A DNA stretch of 64,000 nucleotides from Xiphias gladius. Taxonomy: Eukaryota; Chordata; Actinopteri; Istiophoriformes; Xiphiidae. Of this stretch, positions 28,001-39,998 are shown one piece after another. The notes beneath the pieces are model-generated. The model saw nothing but the letters and a program-made list of their open reading frames with translations. It made no database searches and was not told the DNA's origin. Within the stretch, counting starts at the first letter, position 1, and each line of letters begins with the position of its first letter. The DNA is taken from the NCBI RefSeq assembly GCF_016859285.1, contig NC_053417.1:28265706-28329705 (forward strand), written 5' to 3'. Position numbers and translations under genes: made by a program.

Positions 28001-28768
28001 CTGATGCTTCCTGATTTAATATAACATAAGATATGGTGAATCTGGGAGCCTGGATAACAGGACTCCAGGGCACAACGGACTTCAGAAGCCTCATTCATGC
28101 AGTTACTGTCAATCTACAACTCCAATTCAATATTTAAATCTTTAAAGACTTTACGACTACTATATAATTATTTAAAATGTTAATGAATATTAGTTGTACA
28201 CATACAAGCGCACTCATTAATTTACGTACTGACCATGCATATACTACTGACTTTATGCAAAAAACTGAAGCACACTTTTGTCAACAGTTTAACCATCTTT
28301 CTAAATCAGTACTCAAGGTGTATAAATATCTAGGTAACCATAGCAACATTACATGCTATAGCCGCTAGATAAACTGTGGGAATTATCATCATTTTAATTC
28401 ATATATAAATCACTAAGTATAGATTATTACATGGTTATATTTACTTCTACATGTCTACACACAGAGATTCCTATTCATTAATGTCCAGTTAAAGTTTGGG
28501 AGTTTTAACCAGTTCTGGGTGCAGGAGCGTTGGCTGGACTGTTAACCATCAGGGGCTAAGCCCAGATTCTTCTCCATCGCAAAACGTTTAAAAACGTTCT
28601 TTTAATATGTCTGTGGAGATTCTCAGTCATCGAGGTCTCGGTTTTCTGTAAGTGCTACGCGAAGGCAACTGGACTTGCTTGGCCTCTTATCCGAAAGGCT
28701 TCTCCAGTTCTACCTGACTAGTTGGGAGTTCCAGGTATTGATCCCCTGGTGAGATCAGCAGCACTCGT

Positions 28769-29610
28769 GAGTCGTTGACTCTCCCGGTCATCATGCGAGT
28801 CGTTAGGACAACATTAGGGTCTAGGTGTGGACGGGTGCTGACACCTTGAGGGTCGTCAGGGTGACAAGCGAGTCGTTGACCCTCCCGGTCATCATGCGAG
28901 TCGTTAGGACAACATTAGGGTCTAGGTGTGGACGGGTGCTGACACCTTGAGGGTCGTCAGGGTGACAAGCGAGTCGTTGACCCTCCCGGTCATCATGCGA
29001 GTCGTTAGGACAACATTAGGGTCTAGGTGTGGACGGGTGCTGACACCTTGAGGGTCGTCAGGGTGACAAGCGAGTCGTTGACCCTCCCGGTCATCATGCG
29101 AGTCGTTAGGACAACATTAGGGTCTAGGTGTGGACGGGTGCTGACACCTTGAGGGTCGTCAGGGTGACAAGCGAGTCGTTGACCCTCCCGGTCATCATGC
29201 GAGTCGTTAGGACAACATTAGGGTCTAGGTGTGGACGGGTGCTGACACCTTGAGGGTCGTCAGGGTGACAAGCGAGTCGTTGACCCTCCCGGTCATCATG
29301 CAGTCGTTAGGACAACATTAGGGTCTAGGTGTGGACGGGTGCTGACACCTTGAGGGTCGTCAGGGTGACAAGCGAGTCGTTGACCCTCCCGGTCATCATG
29401 CGAGTCGTTAGGACAACATTAGGGTCTAGGTGTGGACGGGTGCTGACACCTTGAGGGTCGTCAGGGTGACAAGCGAGTCGTTGACCCTCCCGGTCATCAT
29501 GCGAGTCGTTAGGACCACATTAGGGTCTAGGTGTGACAAGCGAGTCGTTGACCCTCCCAGCCATCATGTGAGTCCTTGAGGTCACATGAGTCCTGGTGTG
29601 GATGGGTGTT
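28769..29610. repeat. 101-bp minisatellite array, about eight units
   Basis: Units begin GAGTCGTTGAC at 28769, 28870, 28971, 29072, 29173, 29274, 29374 and 29475, then a truncated unit at 29542. Spacing is 101 bp except one unit of 100 bp. Units are almost identical, and each holds an internal repeat of the GAGTCGTT motif. No coding frame runs through it. Confidence 0.95.
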
Positions 29611-31259
29611 CAGCTGTCTGGGGACTGAACTTAGAACTGCATTGTAGGTGGTCCGACAGGTGGTGTCTCAGACCACCTCCTCTGTTTAGTGACGGTTGTT
29701 CCAGATTCTTCTAAATAGACGGTTTCCATGCATGTGAGGGCTACATATGAAAATTGGTTTATTGTTACTATTATTATTACTGCTTAATTGTTGCTATGAC
29801 ATTTGAAGTAATTTGCTTTTCACAGTTGAAAAGACATCTTTAAATGCAGGCCCATTGTAGGCCCAACTACGGTCCTTTTGGATCCACGCAACTCAGGTAA
29901 CGTGAGTTTTTCTATTTTCTCTGTCTAATTTCTAGTTCCCTTTCTATCAGTGAACCACATCATTTTTATGACCACGGGTTGTTGACTGGGTGGGCGTCTA
30001 GCTGCCTGTCAGTTACACCGCAGAGTGTGAGGAGGACAGAACAATGGCAGCTTTTCTTCCATCCTAGATGAAGTGCAAACTAGTGGGGCATTTTCTGACA
30101 GGCGATTGTTCGTCCACCGCCTGAAGGCCCCCGCTACGTTCGTGATCGTTCAATGATCACTATCACGGACACCTGACACTGACCCGTGGTGGTGTGTATG
30201 TGTTAGGTTTTAAGACGAGATTTAAAGCCAAGTAGGGGTGTTCATCACGTGTACAAACAAGTCTTTAACAAAAAATCTTCAAAGCGAACTGACTTTACTG
30301 AATCCCCCTTGCCACCACAGGCGAACATTCGGGTGCGGACGGTAGGGACATACCAAAGTCAAGGAACTGCCGAAATGTCCTTACCAAAATTTCGACAGAT
30401 CCCATTCATCTTGTCATTTTAACTCTACGTTGTGTTGCTGGTTAGGTCTATGCAGAGTTGTCACGTTTGCGTGTTTTCTGCAAAATGTGGGCTTTTATGA
30501 CAAAATGAGGAAAAGTGGCTTATGGGGGATACCTGCCTTGACGGTCTGGCACACCACAGTACTACGCCTTGTGACCTGGCTGCAGCACTGGCGGTATAGT
30601 ATAGAATCTGAACAGTAATGAATGGCGGTTTAAAGCGGTACTGTACTTTAAACGTTATAATTAAAAATGTCTTAGCTGTAAGGCACGTTTTTGCTCGCTA
30701 TAAGCATTCCTGCTGTTTCAGTGTTCATATAGGCAGACTTGAACCTTATCCTTTAATTTGTCAGTGGATGAGGGGCTGTTTGCAGCCGGAAAGGAATACC
30801 TGCAGACACTACTCTGGGCTGAATAAGCAAATTCGCCTGGTCTGCATGTTTTTTTTGGATTAAAAAAATGTAATCTATGATTTTATTAATGAACACAACA
30901 TAAAACAAAGACTAGACAGTCTGTGATAAGAGTTCCTTATTGTTAAGGTGCAAATACAATATTATCTACCAAGGAAACTAATCAATTTTTTAAACAGGGC
31001 TACTGCATTAACAATAAATATGCGAAATATAATATAGAATTTTCATTTTTTTCTATGTCATATAAATATGCTTCTGAAACCAAATCAACACTTTTGTGTT
31101 AAGGTGACACTGTTTGTAAATGACCTCAAACCTAGTTGGGCATTTCTGCTGAGCTGCACGTTCACGTTACTCATCGGCCGACCAGTATACCTGCAGTAAG
31201 TTAACTCACCTTGACATTGGTGGGGGGCACGTCTCTACCGTCCATACCCACATGATGAG

Positions 31260-31478
31260 ATTGCAGAACTGCAGCCAATCGGTGTAGTGGATCATCAGTA
31301 GTAGCCGGTATGTTGACGAGCTGCGGCCTGTTTCGGCAGAGGCCGACGTGAGTCCACCTCAGGTGAATCCCAGCAGCTTCCTCAGGTCACCGTTTCAATG
31401 TGAAGTCAATCGTCAACGCGCAGGTAAGATCAGACCCTGCAGCAGGGAGAGAGACGGATGGAGAGTGGAGCCGTGTGT
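31260..31478. repeat. Inverted repeat, orphan copy of gene A upstream region
   Basis: Reverse complement of 39104-39322, from ATTGCAGAACTGCAGCC to GAGTGGAGC, with about three mismatches over some 212 bp by eye. In gene A the copy lies about 120 bp upstream of the start codon. Here no receptor exon follows it in the matching direction. Confidence 0.85.
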
Positions 31479-32712
31479 ATTCAGCCCGGCGATAACCCCA
31501 TTCGGGTGACGCTGCTATTACACGTCACATGGCTCCGAATAGATGTCGATGTTGCTCGGTGTGCACTGGACGTGTAGATAGGTGCCGGGCGATCACTGTT
31601 TCCTAACGTGATCGCCCAGTATCAGCTTTTCAAGGTGCTAGTCTCAGTGGGGGGGTGCGAAGATCAATGCAGGCAGGTTTCAAGTGCTTAAAAAAAAGTG
31701 GTTGCAGAAGAAGAATGTCTCTCGCTATTGACATCATACCTTAGTATATGCTGGTAAATGCGAGGAGGACCCCTAATGTTCGCTAAGGATGCAAAGGTTT
31801 GCTGGAGCCGCAGTTCATCAGCACAGCTGGAAACACCTGGGTCCAGCGCTTCACCAGCTTCCTCAGTCAGTCACGTCTTTGTTTGATTTATGCAACGTCA
31901 CACACACACACACACACACACACCCTCACTACTGACTGTATCCACTGCAACACCTCAGCTTGTTTTTTGTTCATTTTGTGTTAACGTTAGGCTCCTCTTT
32001 TAAAATAAACGTGTCATTTATCAGCCTTCAGCCTGCAGCTCCCTCTCTTTTGTCACTGTTCTTGATAACCGAGGAGTCTCAGAAAGACGCGTGTCCCTAA
32101 CTTTACAAAAAGACTTTTCATTACAAGGATTTTTCATTCAAAATGTTGGTTGCCTGTGTTATTAGTTTGACTGTGCCACAGCAGTGTATGAAAACCAGCA
32201 TTTCTACTGACCTGCTACAGACTGTACAGAACCTTTCAACAAGTACTAGTCATGACCAGATCACACCTTTACAGATATCACACATTTGGGAAAATAAGTT
32301 GTCACATTTATTCATTGATGTTACTGTTTTTATCCTATTATTTTAAATTTGTGTAAATTTAGCCTTTATCCTAATTCGAACCAACTATTTCATGGTAAGC
32401 CTTATGCTGTCTTCTCCAATAAAGAGTTTACTTTAACCCCAATAACTTACTGTGATAATAATACTTTAATAAAATTAACTTAAAATAAGATTAGCAAAAG
32501 TAGAAGTAGTAAAAGCAGCTTACAAAGTGTTGAGGCAGCACATGTGTGGTTACGTTACCGAGGACAGAAATATGACTTTTGATAAGATGTCACAGGAAAA
32601 GTCATGTTCACACAAACACACTTCTAATAGGTTTCAGATTATTTGCACAGTTGTTGCTCGTTCAGACCAGTTTCCTGTTGTACGTGAGCGCAGAGGGCAG
32701 AGGTGGGTCTTC

Positions 32713-34333
32713 TCAGGTGCGACTGGCACCGGAGCTCGCTTCTGCCTGAAGGACGGAATAAATAACGGAACCGTCGTCGCCGCAGGGGTCGCTGCTGGAT
32801 GGACCGGCGGTTTTGCTGGAAAAATTCACCCTGGCGTAGATGCATTTACTGGAGTCATCTTCATCCTGGAGAAAGAAAACGAAGAGAGAGTGTAAGGACT
32901 CAATTACAGCCTGCCTCACACGTAAACAACGTAACGGGGCAGCAGATTACCCGAACTGAGTTACTAACCGGTCTAACAAATTACTTTTAGAGGTGCAAAA
33001 AACAAACAAAGTAATGTTGACATTCAGACATGAATTATTGAGGCTGAAAAAAACCTGTTGAATGTATTTCCTTCCACCTGAAACACATGTAAAGAAATCC
33101 AAAACCCTGCATTGTTTAGAGCCATGCTCAGTGGCTAGTGTTCTTCTCCTCTCCTGCCATTGCTGGCACACTTGCTACATTTCTTGGCAGGTTACCACCA
33201 CCACCGACTGTCAGCCTGCGTCAAACTGTCTAACAGTCCTACACTGAAGTAAATTCACGCATACGGCTTCACACCCCAAGTCCTGTGGCTACCAGACACA
33301 GACGTTGTCCAGCTGAATCAAGGAAAAGCCAAAAACAGAGTTATTTATAAGAACTAGAGATCTGGAAAACCTTTCCCAACTACCGTTCTGGGTTGGTGTC
33401 TGCGGCTGGAGAGACAGATTGCGAAAGGTGTAAAAAAAACAAACCATCATCTTGTCCAGTTTTGCTACTGTTGTCTGAGCCCAAAGCTAAAATCCTATTG
33501 ACGTTCTTCCTTACTTTGCGCTGGAAACTGGCCTCCTCTCTGATATCGTCGTACACTCTGTTGGCCTACAGGAGATGAAGAGAGGTTTGGTTTGTATTAA
33601 TATCAGCCGGTCTCACAAACTCTCAGGTGTCTCAATTTTCCTCAAACTCACCGCTGCCACAAAATCATCCTGTTTCCCCTCAGGAGGTTCTGAAAAAAAA
33701 AACCAAAAAAAACCCCACAACAGTCAGTGCAAACCATTCCAACCAGTAAGAGGAAACCATTAGGGACAGGTGTTAGTTATTGTAGTTTGGCCCACTTATC
33801 CACACCGTCAGCGGTTGGAGCTACAGCAGTGAAAGGAGACAGTTAAGCTGCTGTGAAACCCGTAACGCCCGACTGTTGCAATTTGCGTCGCAATTCGTGT
33901 TCCTTCTCACGTAATTCAGTCAAATCTGAACACACAGCCATGACATACGTGCTGTGTTTTCAGACCTGTGCCTCCCCAGGAAAATCGTTATGTCCTATGT
34001 CCATCTTAGAAACCACAGGGGAAAAAAAAAGGAAGGGGGCCCACAGAGTCAGACTCTGATAACCCCTGCTCTAGGGGCTCATAAACAGATCTCATTTCTC
34101 CAGAACTACCGGTCTTGAAAATGAAAAGGTTTGATTCCAGTGACTGATACGAGATCAATTTCAATCATTAGGAAGATGTACAATCCTCTGGAGCTGGACA
34201 AGTTGTGCAGCAGTTTTTTTACTCCTGCTAATGCAGTGATTCTGGATTAAGTCCAAGTCTTCAATGAACTGGAAAAACATTATGTGCTAATAAATAAACT
34301 GTAAGGAACTAGGTTCCCTAGTATGGTTGCCTG

Positions 34334-34369
<36 letters not shown>

Positions 34370-35386
34370 GTTCCTCTTGCCTCACCCTTGGGTTTATAAA
34401 TCCTCTTTTTGCAGAAGATCAGCACAGCCACCGTTAACAGGACGACAACGGCGGCGAGGGTCAGGCCCACATACAGCGGCGTATCCGTGGCAGCTTGAGG
34501 AGAACAACGAGCTTGTTTCACAGCAACACTGACCATGTTATGATACTCATGTTATGTACTGTCCCGTGAAGGAATGCACACAGTATACGTACACATATTT
34601 CACTTAAATACACATATGCATACACCTGAACATAAATACATCTGTAAACATCATATACCTGTATGGTAAAACCTCGCCATTTACAGGTTGAGTGGGAGGG
34701 GGGAACTGGGAGCAGGGGGAAACAGCCAGCCTGGCTCTGCCCTAAGGTAACAAAATCCACCTACCGGAACCTCTAAAGCTCGCTCTTTTAACATGTTCTA
34801 CACAAAAAAAAAACGATATGTAGTATTAAGCGTACGGGCAAGAGCGTGGCATCTATCTTCTCATCTAACTTGTGTCGAGAAAGTGAGTGTGTCGCCCATA
34901 ATGTCAAACTATTTCTTCAAGAAACAGATGACCATTCGGACACAGCTTCTCTGTGGCCGTGTTATCAGTGTGTACATATATCGTTTCTCAGCTGATTCTG
35001 GAGCAGTTTATGACTGCGACCAAGGAACGCGAAACTCTACCGCGCCGCAGGAAATGTTTCGTCACGTTCATCTCTGAAGTCATATCATTTTGGTCCCATC
35101 CGTTACGGTGGCTTCTGTCGCACCGGCTTCCATTCCCCACACTATTTTCTCAGAGGGTTCTCTCATTGGTGATTCGTTTACCATAGACGGGTCTGAGTTC
35201 TCACTCGGTCCTGATTGGTCGACTGTTAGCATCTGAAATTAATGATGGTTGCCGTTTGGAATAAGGTTGGATGAAGTGGTCACGTCGTTTGTGTTTGATG
35301 GATGCGATGTCTTACGATATATACACACACATTTACACACGCATAGAAAACCGATGCACTTACATAAACAACACGCCAATCTGCTG

Positions 35387-35418
<32 letters not shown>

Positions 35419-38400
35419 ATAAGCTCTGATGCCACAGGCTGGGATCTGGAACTGAAGCTCGTGGGTAATGTAGTATTTATTCATTCCAAATACCTAAACT
35501 GACGGGGAAAAACTCTTTTTTCCAGGAAGCCACTTCACTGAGAGGCGTCACTAGCTACTGAAAGGATAATTACATGCAACTGTTTAAAAAAAACCAAAAA
35601 AAACCCCCCACCTTGCATCTCTGCACTCAAACGATATAAAAACTCTGGGTCATGGACCTTCATCTAACAGTGTGTGGATGTACCTTCAGTATTTGGTGCC
35701 TCAGACTCGGGTGGCAGGTTGTTGATTTTACGGAAGGCTGATGAAGTTGATGATGATGTTGCCGGTGGCGTGGAGGCCGATGGGACTGAAAGAAAAAAAC
35801 ACACGATAAGAAAAAAAACTTGACACAAATGAGACGATGAATTTGGATGCTGATCGAGGAAATCTGGGGCAGGAGCGTTTTGAAATTTCTTTGCAAATTA
35901 ACGGCACATTATGCTTAATTCCTAAAAAACATGTGACTGGGTCATTAATACGCAAATGAAACAAAAGTTTGCACATTTGTGTCACATGCTTGGGTTTGCC
36001 AGTTATTTTCCGGCAGAGCTGTTGTTACCAGGGTTGTAGGACTAAGTCTCAGGTTCTTTAAAACATCAGCGGCTGTCAGTGAATAAAAATATCCAGAGAC
36101 ATTAAGGACATTTTTTTGTTCTGGTCAGTGGAAACTCACCATCTGTTACAATGATCTCAAAGTCCCAAAAGTTCTTTCGTGACCTTCTGCCCACACCACA
36201 CCTGTACCGTCCTGAGTCAGACTTGGTCAGCTGTGTGACGGTCACAAACACAAATCCTCTCGTCAAAGAATCCGTTAAATATCTGAGGCTGTATTTGCCT
36301 CGCTGATCCAAGAAACCAGGTGTTTCAACGAGAATGTCTACCTCTTTACATTCTTCCTTACAGAAGTATTTCCATTCGCCTCCGTTACGAAAGATGCATT
36401 TAACTGTGACATTTCCTCCAGCTCTTTTATAGAGGGGTTTTTCCTCCGAAGGACCGCGGGTTCCATCCAGCTGCACTGTTGAAAGGACAAACGACAGTTA
36501 CAATCTGTACTTACTGACTGCTCCACAGTCAGACTGGGAGCCTCCCAGTTCAACCAGTCTGTGACTGGGGCAGTGTAACACAACAGTTAATTCATCAGTG
36601 ATCGGTTTCTATTTGATTTATTAATGCTGACACTTAAATAGAACAACCGGCTTTGCAAGTGTAGTTTTCTGCTTCGACAACGACATTTTCACCTGCTAAA
36701 TTGCCTCTTTGCAAATGAAAAAACGATTTTTTTAAAAACAGTTTACCTATATTAAAAATATCCAGTGGTGACGACTGAACACGTGGGAGAAAAATACTGG
36801 CAAATTTCCGACCTACTTTATCTTCAGAGGCACGAACAGCGCATCCAGAATCACCTGCTGTCATTGGTCGGCTCCTGCTCCCCGTGTAACACAGGAAGTT
36901 ATGTGTGCGTGTGATCCACTGACGTCCAAATGAACCGGTGTGTGTGTGTGTGTCGCAGGTGGAGTTGATCAGCTACTTCACAGCAGCCCTACTGGTTTTA
37001 CAACGAGCATCTATCAGCGTTCACAGTGGTAGAGAATCTAAAGCGTGACATACAGCAGCAGCTGTCGGCGAAGACCTTCAGAGACGAGACAGAAACATTT
37101 TCATGGATTTTAGTAGAAACTCACCATCCGTGACAATGATTTCTAACTTGGTTTGTACAGTTGTTCCTCGCGAACAGCTGTACATCCCCGAGTCGGACTT
37201 GGTCAGCCCTGTGATGGTCACAGAAACCCTATTTCCACCGTCGTCGATGCGGTATCTGCCCCGCTGAGAGCTCTCTCTCGTATCAATGAGGACGTTGCCC
37301 GTTTCACACGTTTCCTTGCAGAAGATCTTGGTCGTTCCCCACGAAAAAACGGGACACTCAACTGTGACGTTTCCTCCTTCGGGGCCTGAGTAAATGAAGA
37401 TCTGTGCGATTCCACCCTGCAGAGCTGCCGGACAGATGAACAGTCAGCAGCGTTAGTATCTGTATTTCCTGTGAGATGCTGCAGTCTGATCACCGTATGT
37501 CCTGCTTCACACTGGCAGAGCTCCACAGAGACTCGCCCGCTGAGCCAATGTTACTGTTTTGTTTGACGTCTTTGTCTTTCCTCTGCCCATAATCTTCTAT
37601 TCTTACTGCAGGACTTTCCCTGGTTTAATAAAGTTTTCAATGGGTCAGTTATAAATTGGATCATTTCACGTGTTTCGGTAATGCCGTCATCCTCTCTTTT
37701 TCGCTCTCATACACCTGGGAGCCACCATTGGCATCACAGCAAATAAACCCATGTAAACATATAACCGAGGTTCCGACGTCAACATTCACGTTCACTCACT
37801 GTAGAATAGAAACTCTCTGCGACTCGCGAAGGCACAGAAATTTACGACAGCACAACATTTGGCAGAAGCAACAAAAAAAAAAGAAAGAAGAAAAAAAAGG
37901 AGCCCAGACTTTAAAAAGCTACAGCCAGAAAGCCACAGCGGCCCAGTGCGACTTTCAACGTTTCACTCAGTTCCCGTTTACCAGAACAAGGAACCGGCGG
38001 AACGTACCTACATTCGGTAAACCTCGAGCTGCTGCGCCGTTAGATGTGTTATCAGCCATCAGTGGTTTGTATTTTAGGAAAAAATGATGTAAATGATGTC
38101 ACTAGATCCATTTGATTTCCTCCCACCTTTTCAAACCAGTGCGGTTCTCTTTTCTCTCTCCAGCTCTGAGAGGGAAAACCTGCGAGCCAACAGCGCAGGA
38201 CGCCTCCACACCACCCTGGCTTTTCCCAACGCTGTGGCTCACAGGTTGGTGGCCATCAGTGGGGTCTGATATCGTTTGGTCAAATCTACCGCGGGCTCCA
38301 GCCTCTCAGATGGGAGGATCTGACGGTTTTCTGTCATGTATGATGGTGAACTGGGCGTTTTTGGGTTCGGGACCGAGGGTCAAATTAAAACCAGCCACCG

Positions 38401-38984
38401 AAGTAGATTGTCTTTGGCTGTGGAAATTTTGCAACTGACTGATTATTCAGAAACTCTTGATTCGTGGTTTTTTTAAGCAAGAATGCCGAACTCCTGATTT
38501 CAGCTGCTTAAATGTGAGTAGCTGCCACTTTACTTCATCATATATGATAAGGGAAAGTAGTGGTGTGAGTTTGTGCCCTTCATTTTCCCTCTGATGTACT
38601 GTTTATTATGAGGAAGTGCCTGTAATGATCGACTTTCAAAGGAAGTGTTGACATTTTTAAATGTGTGGTAAAACAGCGCTCAGGCGACTTTTTGTCCTCT
38701 GTAACCTTCTGTCCATACTGGGATCCCTTCTTAAAGTTATTTCAATGCAAGTGATGGGGGACAAAATCTACAGTCCTTTAAAGTGAATCACAACTGACTC
38801 TGATTATCACGTTTAGGCACATAAACCACTCACGAGAAACCACCGGTGCAAATGTATCGTCGACCAACTGTGAATAAACCTAAGACGAAATGATGAAGTT
38901 AATGACAAGAGAAAGTGAAGGAAATGCAAAGCGAATACACTCACAGAGGTAGAAGCAGCAGATCAAAGTGTGAACGATTTTCAT
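32713..38984 (-). CDS. Gene A: CD300/CMRF35-like receptor, two V-set Ig domains, ITIM tail
   Basis: Eight exons joined by hand, given in transcript order on the minus strand: 38984-38945, 37424-37125, 36475-36140, 35785-35684, 34493-34386, 33689-33652, 33565-33515, 32865-32713. Every junction is AG/GT and phases agree, giving 1128 bp (375 residues). Residues 1-14 start a signal peptide (MKIVHTLICCFYLS). D1 (about 14-113) has the Cys pair VEC...YSC, the close pair FCKETC, and SDSGMYSC. D2 (about 114-225) has VKC...YRC, FCKEEC and SDSGRYRC. Both have an NVT glycosylation site. A Ser/Thr/Pro stalk (226-259) precedes a transmembrane segment (about 265-286) followed by CKKR. The tail has YDDI (Tyr 313), IYARV (Tyr 335) and a canonical ITIM, VIYSVL (Tyr 361). 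Known family: leukocyte receptors of the CD300/pIgR type. Inference: inhibitory receptor signalling through SHP phosphatases. The ligand cannot be told. An AATAAA lies at 32312-32307 (minus strand). Confidence 0.9.
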
Positions 38985-39074
38985 GTTGAGGCGCCGAGGG
39001 TTTACCGCTGCCTCTCTTCCTTCTTCACTGGAGAGTCCTGAACTTCTCTAAACGATGGAGTCCCTCCTCCTCCA

Positions 39075-39103
<29 letters not shown>

Positions 39104-39111
<8 letters not shown>

Positions 39112-39322
39112 CTCCACTCTCCATCCGTCTCTCTCCCTGCTGCAGGGTCTGATCTTACCTGCACGTTGACGATTGACTTCTCATTGAAACGGTGACCTGA
39201 GGAAGCTGCTGGGATTCACCTGAGGTGGACTCACGTTGGCCTCTGCCGAAACAGGCCGCAGCTCGTCAACATACCGGCTACTACTGATGATCCACTACAC
39301 CGATTGGCTGCAGTTCTGCAAT
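39104..39322 (-). promoter_or_regulatory. Gene A upstream region, inverted repeat partner
   Basis: This region lies upstream of gene A's start codon (38984), separated from it by a (CA)n run at 39077-39110 and a short purine-rich leader. It probably contains promoter or first non-coding exon sequence: CAACGTGCAG|GTAAGATC is a good splice donor on the minus strand. It is nearly identical, inverted, to 31260-31478. Confidence 0.5.
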
Positions 39323-39399
39323 TTAACTCTATCACATGTCTCATGGTAAGACGATTCAATAAAATAAACAATATGTAGGAGGGTGGCTTTTTATTTATT

Positions 39400-39720
39400 T
39401 TGTCCTACTTGCTGGACAAAATACTGGTGGTGCCAGATGAAAAGTTCAGTGATCAGCAGAGTTATTAAAGCTCATCCCGAGAGAAACATGAATGTGTGTA
39501 CAAAAATTTCAGGGCAATGTATTCAATAGTCACTGAGGCATTTAACTACAAACCACAAATGTACACCTCCTGGTAGCAGCAGAGGAACGGTCCAGGGATC
39601 ACGACAGTCAGGAGGCTCCGTAAGCCTCCGTAGCAAACTTCACGGGAATCCACCCAATAGGTGTCGGGATATTTCAGCCTGGACCGAAGTTGGGGCCTGA
39701 GCAACGGACAAAGCCATCCC
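39400..39720. repeat. Dispersed teleost repeat (copy 4)
   Basis: GGTGCCAGATGAAAAGTTCAG and CACGGGAATCCACCCAATAGG match the same family, between gene A and the lone transmembrane relic. Confidence 0.6.
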
Positions 39721-39889
39721 TAGAGCCGCACTCCCGGCGCGGCTGAAAATGCCCAATAGTCCCAGTAGAGACCTAAGCACGGTGAGCACACTGTGGGGCG
39801 CAGGTCGCTGTGAAAATCTTTTCAGCTGGTAAATAGAAGAAAGAAGAAATGGGAAGTTTCAGTTGCTCGTGTTTTTCCTGTTGCCTCGC

Positions 39890-39998
39890 CATCAGGTTTG
39901 GCGTCGCTCTCAGTGCAGATCACCATCAAGGCCAGCCCTAGGATGAGGGCAGGGACGACGAGAATCCCGAGCAGCTACAGCAGCACGTCTGGGCGCGA
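39890..39998 (-). pseudogene. Lone CD300-like transmembrane exon relic
   Basis: After the acceptor CTTCTCTTCAG the minus strand reads RPDVLL, stop, then LLGILVVPALILGLALMVIC and a short polar end. This has the layout of the transmembrane exons of genes A and C. It has three lesions: an in-frame TAG, a length of 109 nt against 108 nt in gene A (which puts the membrane frame out of the family phase), and GC in place of GT at the donor. No linked V-set exon was seen between here and gene B. It sits just upstream of gene A's promoter. Confidence 0.6.

Larger units (their letters stand above)
28007..32712. other. Intergenic stretch with minisatellite and orphan inverted repeat
   Basis: Where V-set exons of the upstream-truncated relic should lie, I see none. 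Contains the 101-bp array and the 31260-31478 inverted repeat arm, then AT-rich DNA, with a minus-strand AATAAA at 32312-32307 near gene A's 3' end. Confidence 0.6.

Noticed and set aside
28769..29610. CRISPR-like appearance of regularly spaced GAGTCGTT repeats
   Set aside because: The whole 101-bp unit is repeated, so there are no unique spacers; it is a minisatellite in a eukaryotic genome.
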